Positions 1-9,942 of a DNA stretch of 58,947 bases are shown piece by piece. How positions within the stretch are numbered: the first letter of the stretch is position 1; every line of letters starts with the position of its first letter. The translations under genes were made by a program, and so were the position numbers. Origin of the DNA: Thiorhodococcus sp. (GTDB taxonomy: Bacteria; Pseudomonadota; Gammaproteobacteria; Chromatiales; Chromatiaceae). The notes below the pieces were generated by a model, which was not told where the DNA came from, ran no database searches, and was given only the letters and a program-made list of their open reading frames with translations. The stretch is taken from positions 1 to 58,947 of the forward strand of contig JARIBS010000055.1 in NCBI GenBank assembly GCA_029257385.1, in the 5' to 3' direction.

Positions 1-4
1 GCGC

Positions 5-1192
5 TCAATTGGCCCGAGCACGAACCAGTTGCTGCGCACAATTGCGCGCGCGCTGATCTACGTCGAGCAGAAATTCGAGCCCCTGTCCAGACACCGTCTC
101 GTTTGGCAGTGCCGCCAGGGTCTCACCAACCACGGCCGCAATACCGGGCAGATCGATCAGCCGGTCGAGAAAGGCCGCGACGGCGACTTCATTGGCTGCG
201 TTCAGGACTGCTGGCGCGGTGCCTCCGATCCGCGCCGCATCGAAGGCGAGGCCGAGACAGGGAAAGCGCAGTAGGTCGGGTTTATGGAAGTCTAGATGGG
301 CGACTGAAAACAAGTCCAGCGGAGTCACACCGGAATCGAGCCGGTGGGGCCAGGCCATGGCGTGGGCGATGGGTGTGCGCATATCTGGATGACCGAGTTG
401 GGCAAGAACCGATCCGTCCTCGTACTGCACCAGCGAGTGGATCACGCTTTGCGGATGTACGACAACTTCTATGTGGTCGGTATCCGTTCCAAACAACCAG
501 CAGGCCTCAATGACCTCAAGACCCTTGTTCATCATGGTTGCTGAATCCACCGAGATCTTGCGCCCCATCGCCCAGGTGGGATGCGCGCAGGCTTGCTCGG
601 GCGTCACGCTGGCCAAGCGATCGATCGGCCAATTCCACAAGGGTCCGCCGGAGGCGGTCAACAGAATCCGTTTGACACCGACGGCCTCAAGTCCGTCGGC
701 GAAGTTGGGCGGCAGACACTGAAATATGGCGTTATGCTCGCTGTCGATAGGCAGCAGCTCGGCACCGTTGTCGGCCACTGCTTCCATGAGCAGGGCGCCA
801 GCGACGACCAGTGACTCTTTGTTGGCCAACAGCACACGCTTGCCGGCGCGCGCCGCAGCCAGGGTCGGGCGCAGCCCCGCCGCACCGACGATGGCCGCCA
901 TCACGAAATCACTCTCGGGCAGCACCGCCACCTGTTCGAGCCCTGCGACGCCGGAGAGGATCTCGGGGCACTCGGGCATGTCCGCGAGCAGGCCGCGCAG
1001 ACGCTTAGCCGCATCCGCATCGGCCATGACGGCGTATTTGGGGCGATGGCGTCGACACTGATCGGCGAGCTGTTCGGCATCGGTGTTTGCGGTCAGCGCG
1101 ATCGCCCGGAAGCGATCGGCATGGCGCGTGATCACATCGAGCGTGCTCACGCCGATCGAGCCTGTGGCTCCCAGTACAGTCACGCCAATCAC
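5..1192 (-). CDS. dxr: 1-deoxy-D-xylulose 5-phosphate reductoisomerase
   Basis: Cytoplasmic NADPH-dependent enzyme that converts DXP to 2-C-methyl-D-erythritol 4-phosphate, the committed step of the MEP isoprenoid pathway. The 395-residue protein has the family's usual length. The dinucleotide-binding GATGSIG is at residues 8-14, LANKES at 122-127, the metal-binding D150/E152 in PIDSEHN, the SGGP loop at 181-184 and the H204 to E226 stretch with NKGLE. Translation appears to start at GTG. It is the last gene seen of the leftward run rpsB-tsf-pyrH-frr-uppS-cdsA-dxr, only 13 bases after cdsA. With uppS it links isoprenoid supply to the cell-wall lipid carrier. The stop codon lies just inside the window edge, so the gene is complete. 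Confidence 0.97.
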   Translation of the reverse strand: MIGVTVLGATGSIGVSTLDVITRHADRFRAIALTANTDAEQLADQCRRHRPKYAVMADADAAKRLRGLLADMPECPEILSGVAGLEQVAVLPESDFVMAAIVGAAGLRPTLAAARAGKRVLLANKESLVVAGALLMEAVADNGAELLPIDSEHNAIFQCLPPNFADGLEAVGVKRILLTASGGPLWNWPIDRLASVTPEQACAHPTWAMGRKISVDSATMMNKGLEVIEACWLFGTDTDHIEVVVHPQSVIHSLVQYEDGSVLAQLGHPDMRTPIAHAMAWPHRLDSGVTPLDLFSVAHLDFHKPDLLRFPCLGLAFDAARIGGTAPAVLNAANEVAVAAFLDRLIDLPGIAAVVGETLAALPNETVSGQGLEFLLDVDQRARNCAQQLVRARAN

Positions 1193-1205
1193 TATCGCAC
1201 TCCGA

Positions 1206-2021
1206 TCAAGTTAGCGCCCAGGCCATGCCAAGAGCAAATAGCGGAGCCGCCGCAGTCAGGCTGTCGATGCGATCGAGCAGACCACCATGACCGGGCAGAA
1301 GTTGACTCGAATCCTTCATCTCGCGTCGGCGCTTCAAGAGACTCTCGTAGAGATCTCCCACCACCGAGATCAGCGCAGCGACACCGCAGACGAGCACTGT
1401 TATTGCGGTCTCCATGAGATCGAGCGCGAGCACCCAGGAGAACCCCAGCGCGCACAGGCCGGCCCCGGCCATGGCGCCATAGACCCCGGCCCACGTCTTA
1501 CCTGGACTGACGGCGGGCGCCAGCTTCGCCCGCCCCCAGCGTCGACCGACGAAATAGGCCATGGAATCCGCCGTCCAGATCAGCAGCAGCAGAAACAGCA
1601 CCAGTCTGGGGCCGATGTCAGGCATGCGGTGCAGACTGATCAAGGCCGCCCAGGGAGCGACCAGCACAAGCAGACCAACCGCCAACTGAAGCGGCGCCGC
1701 ACCGGTGACGGGATCGATCTGGCGAATGCGCAGAACATTAACGCTCTGAGCGATCCACCAAGGCACACTGAGCACCATCAAAAGGGCTTGCCAGACCGGC
1801 ACCAGCCAGAGCACGCTCAGACAGCAGGCGATAAACGCCAGATAGCCGATACGCGGTGCGGGCTTGGTGATGCCCGATAAGGTGCACCACTCCCAAGCGG
1901 CGACCAGCAGTATGCCGGAGAACAACAGGGCAAAGGCCGGCGTCGGCAACAGCAACACTGAGGCGATGACCAGTGGACCCAACACCAACGCCGTGATGGT
2001 ACGTCGCAGCAAACTGCTCAT
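1206..2021 (-). CDS. cdsA: phosphatidate cytidylyltransferase (CDP-diglyceride synthase)
   Basis: Inner-membrane enzyme that makes CDP-diacylglycerol from phosphatidate and CTP for all phospholipid synthesis. The 271-residue protein is mostly hydrophobic, with several membrane segments. Near the C-terminus (about residues 219-256) it carries the family signature with [20 protein letters not shown] and DRIDS. I chose the ATG at 2021 (MSSLLRR) because a longer reading frame would overlap uppS, while this start leaves a 13-base gap after the uppS stop. It sits between uppS and dxr in the same leftward run. Confidence 0.95.
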   Translation of the reverse strand: MSSLLRRTITALVLGPLVIASVLLLPTPAFALLFSGILLVAAWEWCTLSGITKPAPRIGYLAFIACCLSVLWLVPVWQALLMVLSVPWWIAQSVNVLRIRQIDPVTGAAPLQLAVGLLVLVAPWAALISLHRMPDIGPRLVLFLLLLIWTADSMAYFVGRRWGRAKLAPAVSPGKTWAGVYGAMAGAGLCALGFSWVLALDLMETAITVLVCGVAALISVVGDLYESLLKRRREMKDSSQLLPGHGGLLDRIDSLTAAAPLFALGMAWALT

Positions 2022-2034
2022 TGCGGGCGCTGCG

Positions 2035-2835
2035 CTAACCTCGCGCATAGCTGCTGCTCACTGTCGCCAGGGTCTCGGCCTGCTGCTCGCCGGTGCGCCC
2101 GAAGCGTCGCTGACGACGCGAATACTCCTCCAGCGCATGCCCATAAGCGGCTTCGTCGAAGTCTGGCCAGAGAGCGTCGGTAAAATACAGCTCGGCATAG
2201 GCGCACTGCCACAGCACGAAGTTACTCAAGCGTTGCTCCCCGCCGGTGCGAATGAACAGATCGGGCTCGGTGAGGTCAGGGAATGAGAGATGCTGCGCGA
2301 AGATCCGTTCATCAATGGCGTCCGGCTCAAGGTGGCCGGCCTGCACCTCGGCAATGAGTCGACGCGTTGCCTGGACGATATCCCAGCGCCCGCCATAGTT
2401 AGCCGCCACCTGGAGATTCAAGCGCCGGTTGTTGGCCGTCAGCGCCTCGGCCTCGGCGATACGCTGCTGGAGCTTCTCGGGAAAGGCGTCGCGTGCTCCG
2501 ATAATGCGCAGACGCACTTCGTTTTTGTGTAAACGCCGTACCTCGCTGCGCAAGGCGCTCATGAACAGTTCCATGAGGATATTGACTTCGCTGCGCGGGC
2601 GCTGCCAATTCTCGCTGCTGAAGGCAAACAGTGTCAGCGTCTCGACACCTCGGCGTACGCTCTCCTCGACGACCGCGCGCACGCTTTTGACGCCCTCGCG
2701 GTGACCGGCCGTGCGCGGTCGCCCGCGTTGTTTGGCCCACCGTCCGTTACCGTCCATGATGACCGCAACATGACTGGGTGGTGGTGTCCGGTGCTCAGAG
2801 CTGGGCACGAGGACTGCAGGTGGTGCAGTTTCCAC
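2035..2835 (-). CDS. uppS: undecaprenyl diphosphate synthase (cis-prenyltransferase)
   Basis: Soluble cis-prenyltransferase that extends farnesyl diphosphate with eight isopentenyl units to give the C55 carrier lipid of peptidoglycan and surface polysaccharides. In the 266-residue protein, MDGNGRW at 27-33 holds the catalytic D28, followed by the GHREG motif at 44-48. The C-terminal FIRTGGEQRLSNF and the aromatic AELYF stretch are the substrate-binding part of the family. The start read here is GTG with no strong ribosome-binding site, so the first ~20 residues are uncertain. It lies between frr (55-base gap) and cdsA. Its product would also be the carrier for any glycan made by the locus at 39-49 kb. 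Confidence 0.96.
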   Translation of the reverse strand: METAPPAVLVPSSEHRTPPPSHVAVIMDGNGRWAKQRGRPRTAGHREGVKSVRAVVEESVRRGVETLTLFAFSSENWQRPRSEVNILMELFMSALRSEVRRLHKNEVRLRIIGARDAFPEKLQQRIAEAEALTANNRRLNLQVAANYGGRWDIVQATRRLIAEVQAGHLEPDAIDERIFAQHLSFPDLTEPDLFIRTGGEQRLSNFVLWQCAYAELYFTDALWPDFDEAAYGHALEEYSRRQRRFGRTGEQQAETLATVSSSYARG

Positions 2836-2890
2836 AATACGTTGGAGTTTCGACGGGAATGCGTTGGGATTCAGAGTAGACTCGGTGGTC

Positions 2891-3448
2891 TCAAATCGAC
2901 ATCAAGTCTTGTTCTTTCTCGGCTAACACGGCGTCGACATCCTTGACATACTGGTCGGTGAGTTTCTGAACAATCTCCTCACCACGCCGCTCGTCGTCCT
3001 CGGAGATCATCTTCTCCTTCACCAACTCTTTCAGCGAGTGATTGGCATCGCGCCGGATATTGCGCACCGCGACCCGTGCCTGTTCGGCCTCGTGACGTGC
3101 GACTTTGGTCAGATTGCGCCGACGCTCTTCAGTCAGAGACGGCATTGGCACGCGGATCACGGTCCCCGCGGTATTGGGATTGAGACCGAGATCGGACTGC
3201 ATGATCGCCTTCTCGATGGCTTGCACCATGTTCTTTTCCCAAGGCACGACCGAAATGGTGCGTGCATCCTCGGCGTTGACATTGGCGACTTGGCGGATCG
3301 GCACGTCTGAGCCGTAGTAGGGAACCATGATGTGGTCGAGCAGCGAGGGATGCGCGCGACCCGTGCGAATTTTGGCGAGTTCATGAGAGAGCGACTCGAC
3401 GCTCTTGGACATGCGCTCGGTGGCGTCTTTTTTGATGTCGTCGATCAC
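2891..3448 (-). CDS. frr: ribosome recycling factor
   Basis: Acts with EF-G to split the post-termination ribosome. The frame stays open further upstream, but the GTG at 3448 (beginning [13 protein letters not shown]) gives 185 residues, the exact usual length, and starts two bases after the pyrH stop codon. The two long helical arms are visible: the N-terminal [21 protein letters not shown] stretch, with the conserved RTGRA, and the C-terminal KKLTDQ-like heptads ending near [11 protein letters not shown]. Close packing with pyrH argues for co-transcription and coupled translation. Confidence 0.96.
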   Translation of the reverse strand: MIDDIKKDATERMSKSVESLSHELAKIRTGRAHPSLLDHIMVPYYGSDVPIRQVANVNAEDARTISVVPWEKNMVQAIEKAIMQSDLGLNPNTAGTVIRVPMPSLTEERRRNLTKVARHEAEQARVAVRNIRRDANHSLKELVKEKMISEDDERRGEEIVQKLTDQYVKDVDAVLAEKEQDLMSI

Positions 3449-3450
3449 TG

Positions 3451-4176
3451 TTAGCTCCCGGTTGCGACCAAAGAACCAATGTCCTCGCCGCGAACCAATC
3501 GCAGCAAGGCTCCGGTCTCGTTGATATTCATGACACGCAAAGGCATGTCGTGGTCCCGGCATAGCACGATGGCCGTGGTATCCATCACCTGAAGTCCTTC
3601 GCGCAGCGCTTGGTCATAACTGATGCGTGGATAGAAGGTTGCATTCGGCTCAGCCATCGGATCGGCGGAATAGATTCCATCGACCTTGGTCGCCTTGATC
3701 AAGAGTTCGGCATCGATTTCGATTGCCCGCAGGCTCGCCGCCGAATCCGTGGTAAAAAATGGGTTGCCGGTACCGGCTGCGAAAATCACCAAACGCTGTC
3801 GCTCAAGATGGCGGATCGCGCCGCGGCGGCTGTAGCCCTCACAGACTTGATCGATCTTGAGCGCCGACATCACACGTACGTCGACATTCAGGCGCTCAAG
3901 CGCGTCCTGCATGGCCAGGGCATTCATCACTGTGGCCAGCATGCCGATCTGATCGCCCGTGACACGCCCAAAGCCCTTCGCTGAAAGCCCTGCTCCGCGA
4001 AAGATATTGCCCCCGCCAATCACCAGAGCGACTTGCACACCGGCAGCGAGAAGGCCCTCAATATCGCGTGCGAATCGCTCCAGGACACCAGAATCCAAGC
4101 CGTGCATACCACCTGTGCCCATCAGCGCCTCGCCACTAAGTTTGAGCAGGATGCGTCGATACACCGGGGCGCTCAT
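3451..4176 (-). CDS. pyrH: uridylate (UMP) kinase
   Basis: Bacterial UMP kinase of the amino-acid kinase fold, which phosphorylates UMP to UDP. The 241-residue protein has the phosphate-binding KLSGEALMG at 12-20, the GGGNIFRG loop near residues 55-62, [15 protein letters not shown] in the middle and the DGIYSADP segment of the nucleotide site. It is placed as usual between tsf and frr. The gap to tsf (4177-4277) holds no gene. UDP made here would also feed the UDP-sugar enzymes elsewhere in the window. Confidence 0.97.
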   Translation of the reverse strand: MSAPVYRRILLKLSGEALMGTGGMHGLDSGVLERFARDIEGLLAAGVQVALVIGGGNIFRGAGLSAKGFGRVTGDQIGMLATVMNALAMQDALERLNVDVRVMSALKIDQVCEGYSRRGAIRHLERQRLVIFAAGTGNPFFTTDSAASLRAIEIDAELLIKATKVDGIYSADPMAEPNATFYPRISYDQALREGLQVMDTTAIVLCRDHDMPLRVMNINETGALLRLVRGEDIGSLVATGS

Positions 4177-4277
4177 GAGTTTCTCCGCGAGAAACCCCGC
4201 ATTTCAGAGCGGGGAGAAGGGACGGCGGCGCGCGCGGCGACCGCGATTGGATAGAGGCAAGAGGATACAGTAACGGC

Positions 4278-5165
4278 TCAGCTACCGCGAACCTGAGCCA
4301 TGACTTCTTCCGCAAAGTTGTCGACCTTTTTCTCGACCCCTTCGCCAACCTCAACGCGCGCGAAGCGCCGCACTTGAGCGCCGGACTGCTTGAGTAGCTT
4401 CTCCACGCTCTGATCGGGATCCTTGACGAACGGCTGACCAAGCAGCGTCACCTCTTCGAGGTACTTGCGCACACGCCCTTCGACGATTTTATCCATGATG
4501 GCTTCGGGTTTCCCGCTGTCGAGCGCCTGCGCTTTGAAAATCTCGCGTTCCTTGTCCAGGACCTCCGCCGGCACCTGATCCTCACCGACACAGAGTGGAT
4601 TACTCGCCGCGACATGCATGGCGACATCCCGCCCGAGCGTCTCATCACCGCCGATCAGTTCGACAATGACGCCGATTTTCACCCCGTGACGATAGCTGTA
4701 CAAGGCACCCTCGACCCCGTCGAATCCCAGCACACGACGGATCTGGACGTTTTCACCGATCTTGGCGATCAAGTCCTCACGCGCGCTTTCGATGGTCTTT
4801 GCCGGATCGCTCGCGAGCGTCTGAGCCGCAAGCGCTGCGGCATCCTGCGCACCGCTCTTGAGCGCGGTTTCGGCGACCGACTCCGCAAACGCCTGGAAGT
4901 TGGCATCCTTGGCGACGAAATCCGTCTCGCAGTTGATCTCGACCATGATGCCCTGTTTGCAGTCATCGGCGATGCGGATCATCACCACACCCTCGGCTGC
5001 GGTGCGCCCGGACTTCTTGGCCGCTTTGGCCTGGCCGGATTTGCGCATTTCCTCGATGGCAGCCTCGATATCTCCGTTGGCCTCGACGAGCGCTTTTTTG
5101 CACTCCATCATGCCCGCGCCGGTACGCTCGCGCAGGTCTTTCACCAATGCGGCTGAAATCGCCAT
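4278..5165 (-). CDS. tsf: translation elongation factor Ts
   Basis: Guanine-nucleotide exchange factor for EF-Tu. The 295-residue protein opens with the UBA-like domain containing RTGAGMMECKKAL, followed by the TDFVAKD motif (TDFV at 81-84), whose Asp-Phe pair inserts into EF-Tu. Two core subdomains follow. It is downstream of rpsB, as in nearly all bacteria, with an intergenic hairpin at 5217-5237 that may tune the S2 to EF-Ts ratio. Confidence 0.97.
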   Translation of the reverse strand: MAISAALVKDLRERTGAGMMECKKALVEANGDIEAAIEEMRKSGQAKAAKKSGRTAAEGVVMIRIADDCKQGIMVEINCETDFVAKDANFQAFAESVAETALKSGAQDAAALAAQTLASDPAKTIESAREDLIAKIGENVQIRRVLGFDGVEGALYSYRHGVKIGVIVELIGGDETLGRDVAMHVAASNPLCVGEDQVPAEVLDKEREIFKAQALDSGKPEAIMDKIVEGRVRKYLEEVTLLGQPFVKDPDQSVEKLLKQSGAQVRRFARVEVGEGVEKKVDNFAEEVMAQVRGS

Positions 5166-5216
5166 TGTTCGATTACCTCTAGGCCCAGCCCGGGCCGTCT
5201 GAATTCATGAGAGCGA

Positions 5217-5237
5217 ACCACCGCTGAACGCGGCGGT
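5217..5237 (-). repeat. intergenic hairpin between rpsB and tsf
   Basis: The arms accaccgc and gcggcggt pair over eight positions with one mismatch and a five-base loop in the 148-base gap between rpsB and tsf. No run of U follows on the transcribed strand. It is therefore more likely an attenuating or RNA-stabilising hairpin than a full terminator. Function is inferred. Confidence 0.45.
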
Positions 5238-5313
5238 TTACAAAACGCGTTTCCACGCACAAGGTGCTCGACGCGCCCAGGCACACCCTCGCCCGAGGCG
5301 CCGCTCCCCGCGC

Positions 5314-6063
5314 CTATTGCGCGACCGGCTCCTCGGAAGGCGTCTCCGCGACGTCATCCCGGCGCCCGACCATGGCGGCTGCGGTATCGCGACCGTCGAG
5401 AATGGCATCCGCCGCGCCAGCGATATACAGACGCACGGCGCGGATTGCATCATCGTTGCCGGGGATCACATAGTCGACCTTGCTCGGGTCGTTGTTGGTA
5501 TCGACGACGCCGACGACCGGAATGCCGAGCTTGTTGGCTTCAGTCACGGCGATCTTCTCGTGACCGACATCAATGACGAACATGGCGTCGGGCAGCCCCT
5601 CCATGTTCTTGATGCCGCCAATGCTCTGCTCGAGCTTGTCGCGCTCACGCGAGAGTTCCAGCGCTTCTTTCTTGTTGAAACGATCAATGGTACCGCTCTC
5701 GAACATCGCCTCGAGTTCTTTAAGACGCTTGACGGAGTGGCGGATCGTCTTGAAGTTCGTCAACATGCCGCCCAGCCAGCGATGGTTGACGAAGGGCATT
5801 CCACACCGCAAGGCTTCTTCCTTGATGGCATCGCGCGCCGCGCGCTTGGTGCCGACAAAGAGGATCTTGCCGCCGTTTGCCGTCAGCGTGCCCATGTAGT
5901 TGGCCGCTTCCTGATACAGCGGCAGGGTTTTTTCAAGGTTGACGATATGGATCTTGTTGCGGTGTCCGAAGATGAAGGCAGCCATCTTGGGATTCCAGTA
6001 CCGAGTCTGGTGGCCGAAGTGAACTCCAGCCTCCAGCATTTGACGCATTGTGACTTGGCTCAA
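5314..6063 (-). CDS. rpsB: 30S ribosomal protein S2
   Basis: Small-subunit ribosomal protein. The family N-terminus is [15 protein letters not shown], and the reading frame preceding it encodes LSQVT. I therefore place the start at the TTG codon ending at 6063, giving 249 residues. It is preceded by AGGAAT nine bases away, whereas the more distal ATG in frame would add an unrelated Pro/Gly-rich tail. GTKRAA, the [11 protein letters not shown] segment and the [12 protein letters not shown] stretch are all present. The last ~25 residues are an acidic, Ala/Glu-rich tail typical of proteobacterial S2. It is the first gene of the leftward run and is divergent from map. Confidence 0.96.
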   Translation of the reverse strand: MSQVTMRQMLEAGVHFGHQTRYWNPKMAAFIFGHRNKIHIVNLEKTLPLYQEAANYMGTLTANGGKILFVGTKRAARDAIKEEALRCGMPFVNHRWLGGMLTNFKTIRHSVKRLKELEAMFESGTIDRFNKKEALELSRERDKLEQSIGGIKNMEGLPDAMFVIDVGHEKIAVTEANKLGIPVVGVVDTNNDPSKVDYVIPGNDDAIRAVRLYIAGAADAILDGRDTAAAMVGRRDDVAETPSEEPVAQ

Positions 6064-6071
6064 AGGTCTAA

Positions 6072-6077
6072 TTCCTA
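6072..6077 (-). promoter_or_regulatory. ribosome-binding site for TTG-started rpsB
   Basis: AGGAAT on the minus strand lies about nine bases before the TTG codon. It decides the non-ATG start proposed for S2, because the upstream ATG lacks both such a site and family homology. Confidence 0.6.
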
Positions 6078-6211
6078 AATGATTGATGGGTTGGGCCTCC
6101 ACGCACCCCACGCGACAACCCGCCGTGGCAGGCACCCAGTCGCGTGTGTCGGCGCGTGTGTGGACAGTGTTGCGCGCATCGCCAATATAGAGCGTCTTGT
6201 AAGACCCATGA

Positions 6212-6226
6212 CCAGATTAGATCTGG
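6212..6226. repeat. dyad symmetry in the rpsB leader
   Basis: CCAGAT-tag-ATCTGG is a perfect inverted repeat with six-base arms and a three-base loop, about 150 bases upstream of the rpsB start. It could be an operator or a leader hairpin. A second short dyad, GTCTT-gt-AAGAC, is at about 6194-6205. Confidence 0.35.
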
Positions 6227-6496
6227 GCGTCGGATCGATACTAAAGACGGCTTACAGGGCGCCAATGACGCCGTTGCTCATGCGCCGGACGTTCAGCCGA
6301 TAGAGCGTTCCAGCCGGCTCACAGGGTCAGTTGCGATGCTTGAGGCGACCGCTTCAGCCCCAATATGTAGATAGGCGCAAAGCGGCACCATTTGCGACAG
6401 CGCGCCGCGTTTTATACCATAGCCAGGCTTTACCAGGCAATTGTCGTAGACTCGATCATCCGACCCCAACCATATTAGACGCAGTGTAACGTACTC

Positions 6497-7279
6497 ATGA
6501 GTGTGCAGATTAAAACCCCCGAGGCGATCGAAAAGATGCGCGTTGCCGGTCGGCTTGCGGCCGATGCTCTCGACATGATCGAGCCCTACGTCCAGCCAGG
6601 GGTGACGACCGACGAACTCGATGGAATCTGTCATCGCTTCATCACAGAGACGCAGCACGCGATCCCGGCACCGCTGAACTATCGCGGCTTCCCAAAATCC
6701 ATCTGCACCTCGGTCAACCATCAAATCTGTCACGGCATTCCGAGCAGCAAGCGCCTGAAGAAGGGCGACATCGTCAACATCGACATCACCGTTATTAAAG
6801 ACGGCTACCATGGCGACACCAGCAAGATGTTCTTCGTCGGCGAGCCGTCGGTGCTGGCGCGCCGATTGGTGACAACTACTCAACAGGCCATGCTGCTTGG
6901 TATTGCCGAGGTCCGCCCAGGCGCTACGCTGGGCGATATCGGCGCCGCGATCCAGAGCTTCGTCGAGCCTCATGGCTATTCGATCGTGCGCGAATACTGC
7001 GGCCACGGGATCGGGCAGGAGTTTCACGAAGAACCGCAGGTGCTCCACTACGGCAAGCGTGGAGAGGGGCTCGTTCTGCGTCCAGGGATGTGTTTCACAA
7101 TCGAGCCAATGGTCAACGCCGGCAAGCGCTTCATCAAGATGCTGCCCGATGGCTGGACCGTGATCAGCAAAGACCGCAGTCTCTCGGCGCAGTGGGAGCA
7201 TACGCTGCTGGTCACTGAAGACGGCTATGAGATCCTGACCTTGCGCGCCGAGGAGCGAAACGCACCTCCCCTCTCATGA
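6497..7279 (+). CDS. map: methionine aminopeptidase, type I
   Basis: Removes the initiator methionine from nascent proteins. The 260-residue protein has the full dinuclear metal site of the family: D96, D107, H170, E203 and E234, plus the catalytic H79 in ICHGIP and H177. It is type I because it lacks the insertion of type II enzymes. Its stop codon overlaps the start of glnD (ATGA), so the two are translationally coupled. It functions alongside peptide deformylase, encoded at the far end of this window. Confidence 0.97.
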   Translation: MSVQIKTPEAIEKMRVAGRLAADALDMIEPYVQPGVTTDELDGICHRFITETQHAIPAPLNYRGFPKSICTSVNHQICHGIPSSKRLKKGDIVNIDITVIKDGYHGDTSKMFFVGEPSVLARRLVTTTQQAMLLGIAEVRPGATLGDIGAAIQSFVEPHGYSIVREYCGHGIGQEFHEEPQVLHYGKRGEGLVLRPGMCFTIEPMVNAGKRFIKMLPDGWTVISKDRSLSAQWEHTLLVTEDGYEILTLRAEERNAPPLS

Positions 7280-9942
7280 GCACGGACCCTCAAGCGGCCG
7301 ATCTCACGAACGCTGCGATCCAGCACGCCAAAAGGCCTGGATCTTTAGTACACACAGTGCCCGTGATCAAACAACGCCTGCGCGAAGGGGCAGAACAACT
7401 CTACCGCCAGTTCGATCAAGGTGCGCCGATCACCAGGCTCGTGCGCGAGCGTTGTCTGCTCATCGACGCGGTGCTAGAGGAGGCCTGGGCCGCGCAACTC
7501 GGCTCTACTAAGGATGCCGCACTAGTTGCCGTCGGCGGCTATGGTCGCTGGGAGCTTCAGCCAGCGTCCGATATCGATATCCTGATCCTGATCGAGGCGC
7601 ATGCAGAGCAAGCACTGGCCGCACCGATTGAGCGGCTGGTGATGTTTTTCTGGGATATCGGACTCGAGGTCGGCCACAGTGTGCGTACTGTCGATGACTG
7701 CGTGCGTGAGGCATCGGGCGATGTCACCGTCATGACCAATCTCATGGAGGCGCGTCTGCTGTGCGGCAGCACTGCACTCTTGAAACGCATGCGCGAGGCG
7801 ACCGCGCCTGAGCGCATCTGGTGCAGCGAGGATTTCTTTGCCGCCAAGACCCAGGAACAGCGCGCGCGCTGGCAGAAATACGGCGATAGCGCCTACAACC
7901 TTGAGCCCAACATCAAGGAAAATCCAGGCGGTCTGCGCGACATCCAGATGATCGGCTGGGTCGCCAAACGCCATTTTGCCGCCGAGACCCTGCACGAACT
8001 GGTCGACCATGGCTTCCTGAGCGAGTCTGAGTACACAGCGCTCATCGCCGGGCAGACGCTACTGTGGCATATCCGATTCGCGCTTCACAGCCTGGCCGGG
8101 CGGCGTGAGGATCGCTTGCTATTTGACTATCAACGCACCCTGGCGACCCAGTTCGGCTTTCGCGACGGCGATAATAATCTCGCCGTCGAGCAGTTCATGC
8201 AGCGCTACTACCGCACGGTGCAGGAACTCAACCGGCTCAACGAGATGCTGCTCCAGTTGTTTCGCGAGGCCATACTGCTGCACCAGAGCCTCGGCCCCCC
8301 GATTGCGCTCAACGAGCGATTCCAGTCCCGCAGCGGATATCTCGAGGTCACCTCGCCGAGCGTTTTCGCGCGTTATCCCATCGCACTGCTGGAAGTCTTT
8401 CACCTCCTGCAGATACACCCCGAACTAGAAGGCGTACGCGCGAGCACCATCCGGCTGATTCGCGAGAATCGCCACCGCATCGACGACGATTTCCGTGCCG
8501 ATCCGCGCGCTTGCAGCCTGTTTATGGACATCCTGCGCGCACCTGACGGGATCACCCATGCCATCAGGGGCATGAACCGCTATGGCGTGCTTGCCGCTTA
8601 TATCCCGGCATTCGCCAATATCGTGGGACGCATGCAGTACGACCTGCTGCACGTCTATACTGTCGATGAACACACGCTGGTGCTGATCCGCAATCTGCGC
8701 CGCTTCACCATCGCCAAGCACGATGCAGAACTGCCACTGTGCAGTATCGTCGCGCGGCGTATCCCCAAGCTCGAGTTGCTCTATCTCGCGGGTCTCTTTC
8801 ACGACATCGCCAAGGGACGCGGCGGCGATCACTCCACGCTCGGCGCGCGCGATGCCTGGGATTTCTGCCAAGCGCATGGATTGAGCGCGTTCGACAGCCA
8901 CCTGGTGGCCTGGCTGGTCGAACAGCATCTGGTCATGTCGATGACCGCACAGCGCAAAGACATCAACGACCCTGAAGTGATCCAGGCATTCGCCGAGCGC
9001 ATCGGCGAACCGAGCAGGCTGGACTATCTTTACCTCCTAACCGTCGCTGATGCCCGCGCCACCAACCCCAAGCGCTGGAATAGCTGGCTTGACGCCCTGC
9101 TGCGCGAACTCTATTACAGTGCGCGCCGGGCGCTGCTGCGCGGGCTGGATAATCCCCAGGCACAACATGAGCTCATCGCCCAGAAACAGATCGAAAGCCT
9201 GCGTCTGGTCGCCCGCCATGGCATCGACCCGACTGTCTGCAAAAGGCTCTGGCGCGGATTCAGTCTCGACTTCTTCCTGCATAATCTGCCCGATGAAATT
9301 GCCTGGCAAACGCGCCAGATCCTCAATGCTGCTCCCGCGCAAGATCCACTGGTCGTCATCCGCCCGGTCACGGTACGAGGCGGGACTGAAATCTTCATCT
9401 ATTCACGCGATCGCGCCAATTTGTTCGCCCACACCACGGCAGCCTTGGATCAACTCTGTCTGAACATCATGGATGCCCGCGTCATGACCACCGACGATGG
9501 TATGGCCGTGAACAGCTTTCAGGTGCTTGATCAGGACGGATCGCCGATCGACGAGCCGCTGCGGATGGGTGAAATTCGCGCCATGTTGCAAGCGCGCCTC
9601 GGCGATCCCCCCCGGGGCGCTCTGAAGGTCTCACGCGCGTTGCCGCGTCGGCATCGACACTTCCCCGTCGAGACGCGTATCAGTTTCACGGCGGATACGC
9701 ACAATCACCGCACCATCATGCGTCTGACGACACTCGATCGGCCGGGCCTGCTGGCCGAGGTCGGCGCAGTATTCCAAAGCTGCGGGATCCGTCTTCAGAA
9801 CGCCAAGATCGCCACCGTCGGCGCCGCAGTCGATGACGTTTTCTTCATCACGAATGATGAATCCGCCCCGATCACCTGCGAGAAAGCGCTGTCGTGCTTG
9901 CGACGAGAGATCCATGAGCGACTTAAAACACAGCCGGAGTGA
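7276..9942 (+). CDS. glnD: bifunctional PII uridylyltransferase / uridylyl-removing enzyme
   Basis: Senses glutamine and uridylylates or deuridylylates PII, controlling glutamine synthetase and the nitrogen response. The 888-residue protein has the nucleotidyltransferase core with GGYGRWELQPASDIDIL at 87-103 (catalytic D99 and D101), and an HD hydrolase domain with HDIAKG near 510. Two C-terminal ACT domains for glutamine binding start near residues 704 and 813. The length matches the proteobacterial family. It overlaps the map stop by four bases, and the small exported protein after it overlaps its end. Confidence 0.97.
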   Translation: MSTDPQAADLTNAAIQHAKRPGSLVHTVPVIKQRLREGAEQLYRQFDQGAPITRLVRERCLLIDAVLEEAWAAQLGSTKDAALVAVGGYGRWELQPASDIDILILIEAHAEQALAAPIERLVMFFWDIGLEVGHSVRTVDDCVREASGDVTVMTNLMEARLLCGSTALLKRMREATAPERIWCSEDFFAAKTQEQRARWQKYGDSAYNLEPNIKENPGGLRDIQMIGWVAKRHFAAETLHELVDHGFLSESEYTALIAGQTLLWHIRFALHSLAGRREDRLLFDYQRTLATQFGFRDGDNNLAVEQFMQRYYRTVQELNRLNEMLLQLFREAILLHQSLGPPIALNERFQSRSGYLEVTSPSVFARYPIALLEVFHLLQIHPELEGVRASTIRLIRENRHRIDDDFRADPRACSLFMDILRAPDGITHAIRGMNRYGVLAAYIPAFANIVGRMQYDLLHVYTVDEHTLVLIRNLRRFTIAKHDAELPLCSIVARRIPKLELLYLAGLFHDIAKGRGGDHSTLGARDAWDFCQAHGLSAFDSHLVAWLVEQHLVMSMTAQRKDINDPEVIQAFAERIGEPSRLDYLYLLTVADARATNPKRWNSWLDALLRELYYSARRALLRGLDNPQAQHELIAQKQIESLRLVARHGIDPTVCKRLWRGFSLDFFLHNLPDEIAWQTRQILNAAPAQDPLVVIRPVTVRGGTEIFIYSRDRANLFAHTTAALDQLCLNIMDARVMTTDDGMAVNSFQVLDQDGSPIDEPLRMGEIRAMLQARLGDPPRGALKVSRALPRRHRHFPVETRISFTADTHNHRTIMRLTTLDRPGLLAEVGAVFQSCGIRLQNAKIATVGAAVDDVFFITNDESAPITCEKALSCLRREIHERLKTQPE

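Larger units (their letters stand above)
6064..6496. other. 433-base divergent intergenic region rpsB / map
   Basis: No convincing gene lies here; the reading frames on both strands lack family features or a good start. It must hold the promoter and leader of the rpsB operon (leftward) and the promoter of map (rightward). A weak candidate -10 for rpsB, TATATT on the minus strand, is at 6184-6189. A perfect 6-bp-arm dyad is at 6212-6226. S2 represses its own leader in enterobacteria, so a structured leader is expected, but I could not identify the known fold by eye. Confidence 0.6.

Noticed and set aside
5317-6078. 253-codon open frame antisense to rpsB
   Set aside because: Same pattern of a shadow frame; the S2 protein on the other strand is certain.
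6293-7201. 302-codon open frame antisense to map
   Set aside because: It lies opposite the well-supported methionine aminopeptidase, is Asp/His-rich in the way reverse-strand frames of GC-rich genes are, and has no family features.
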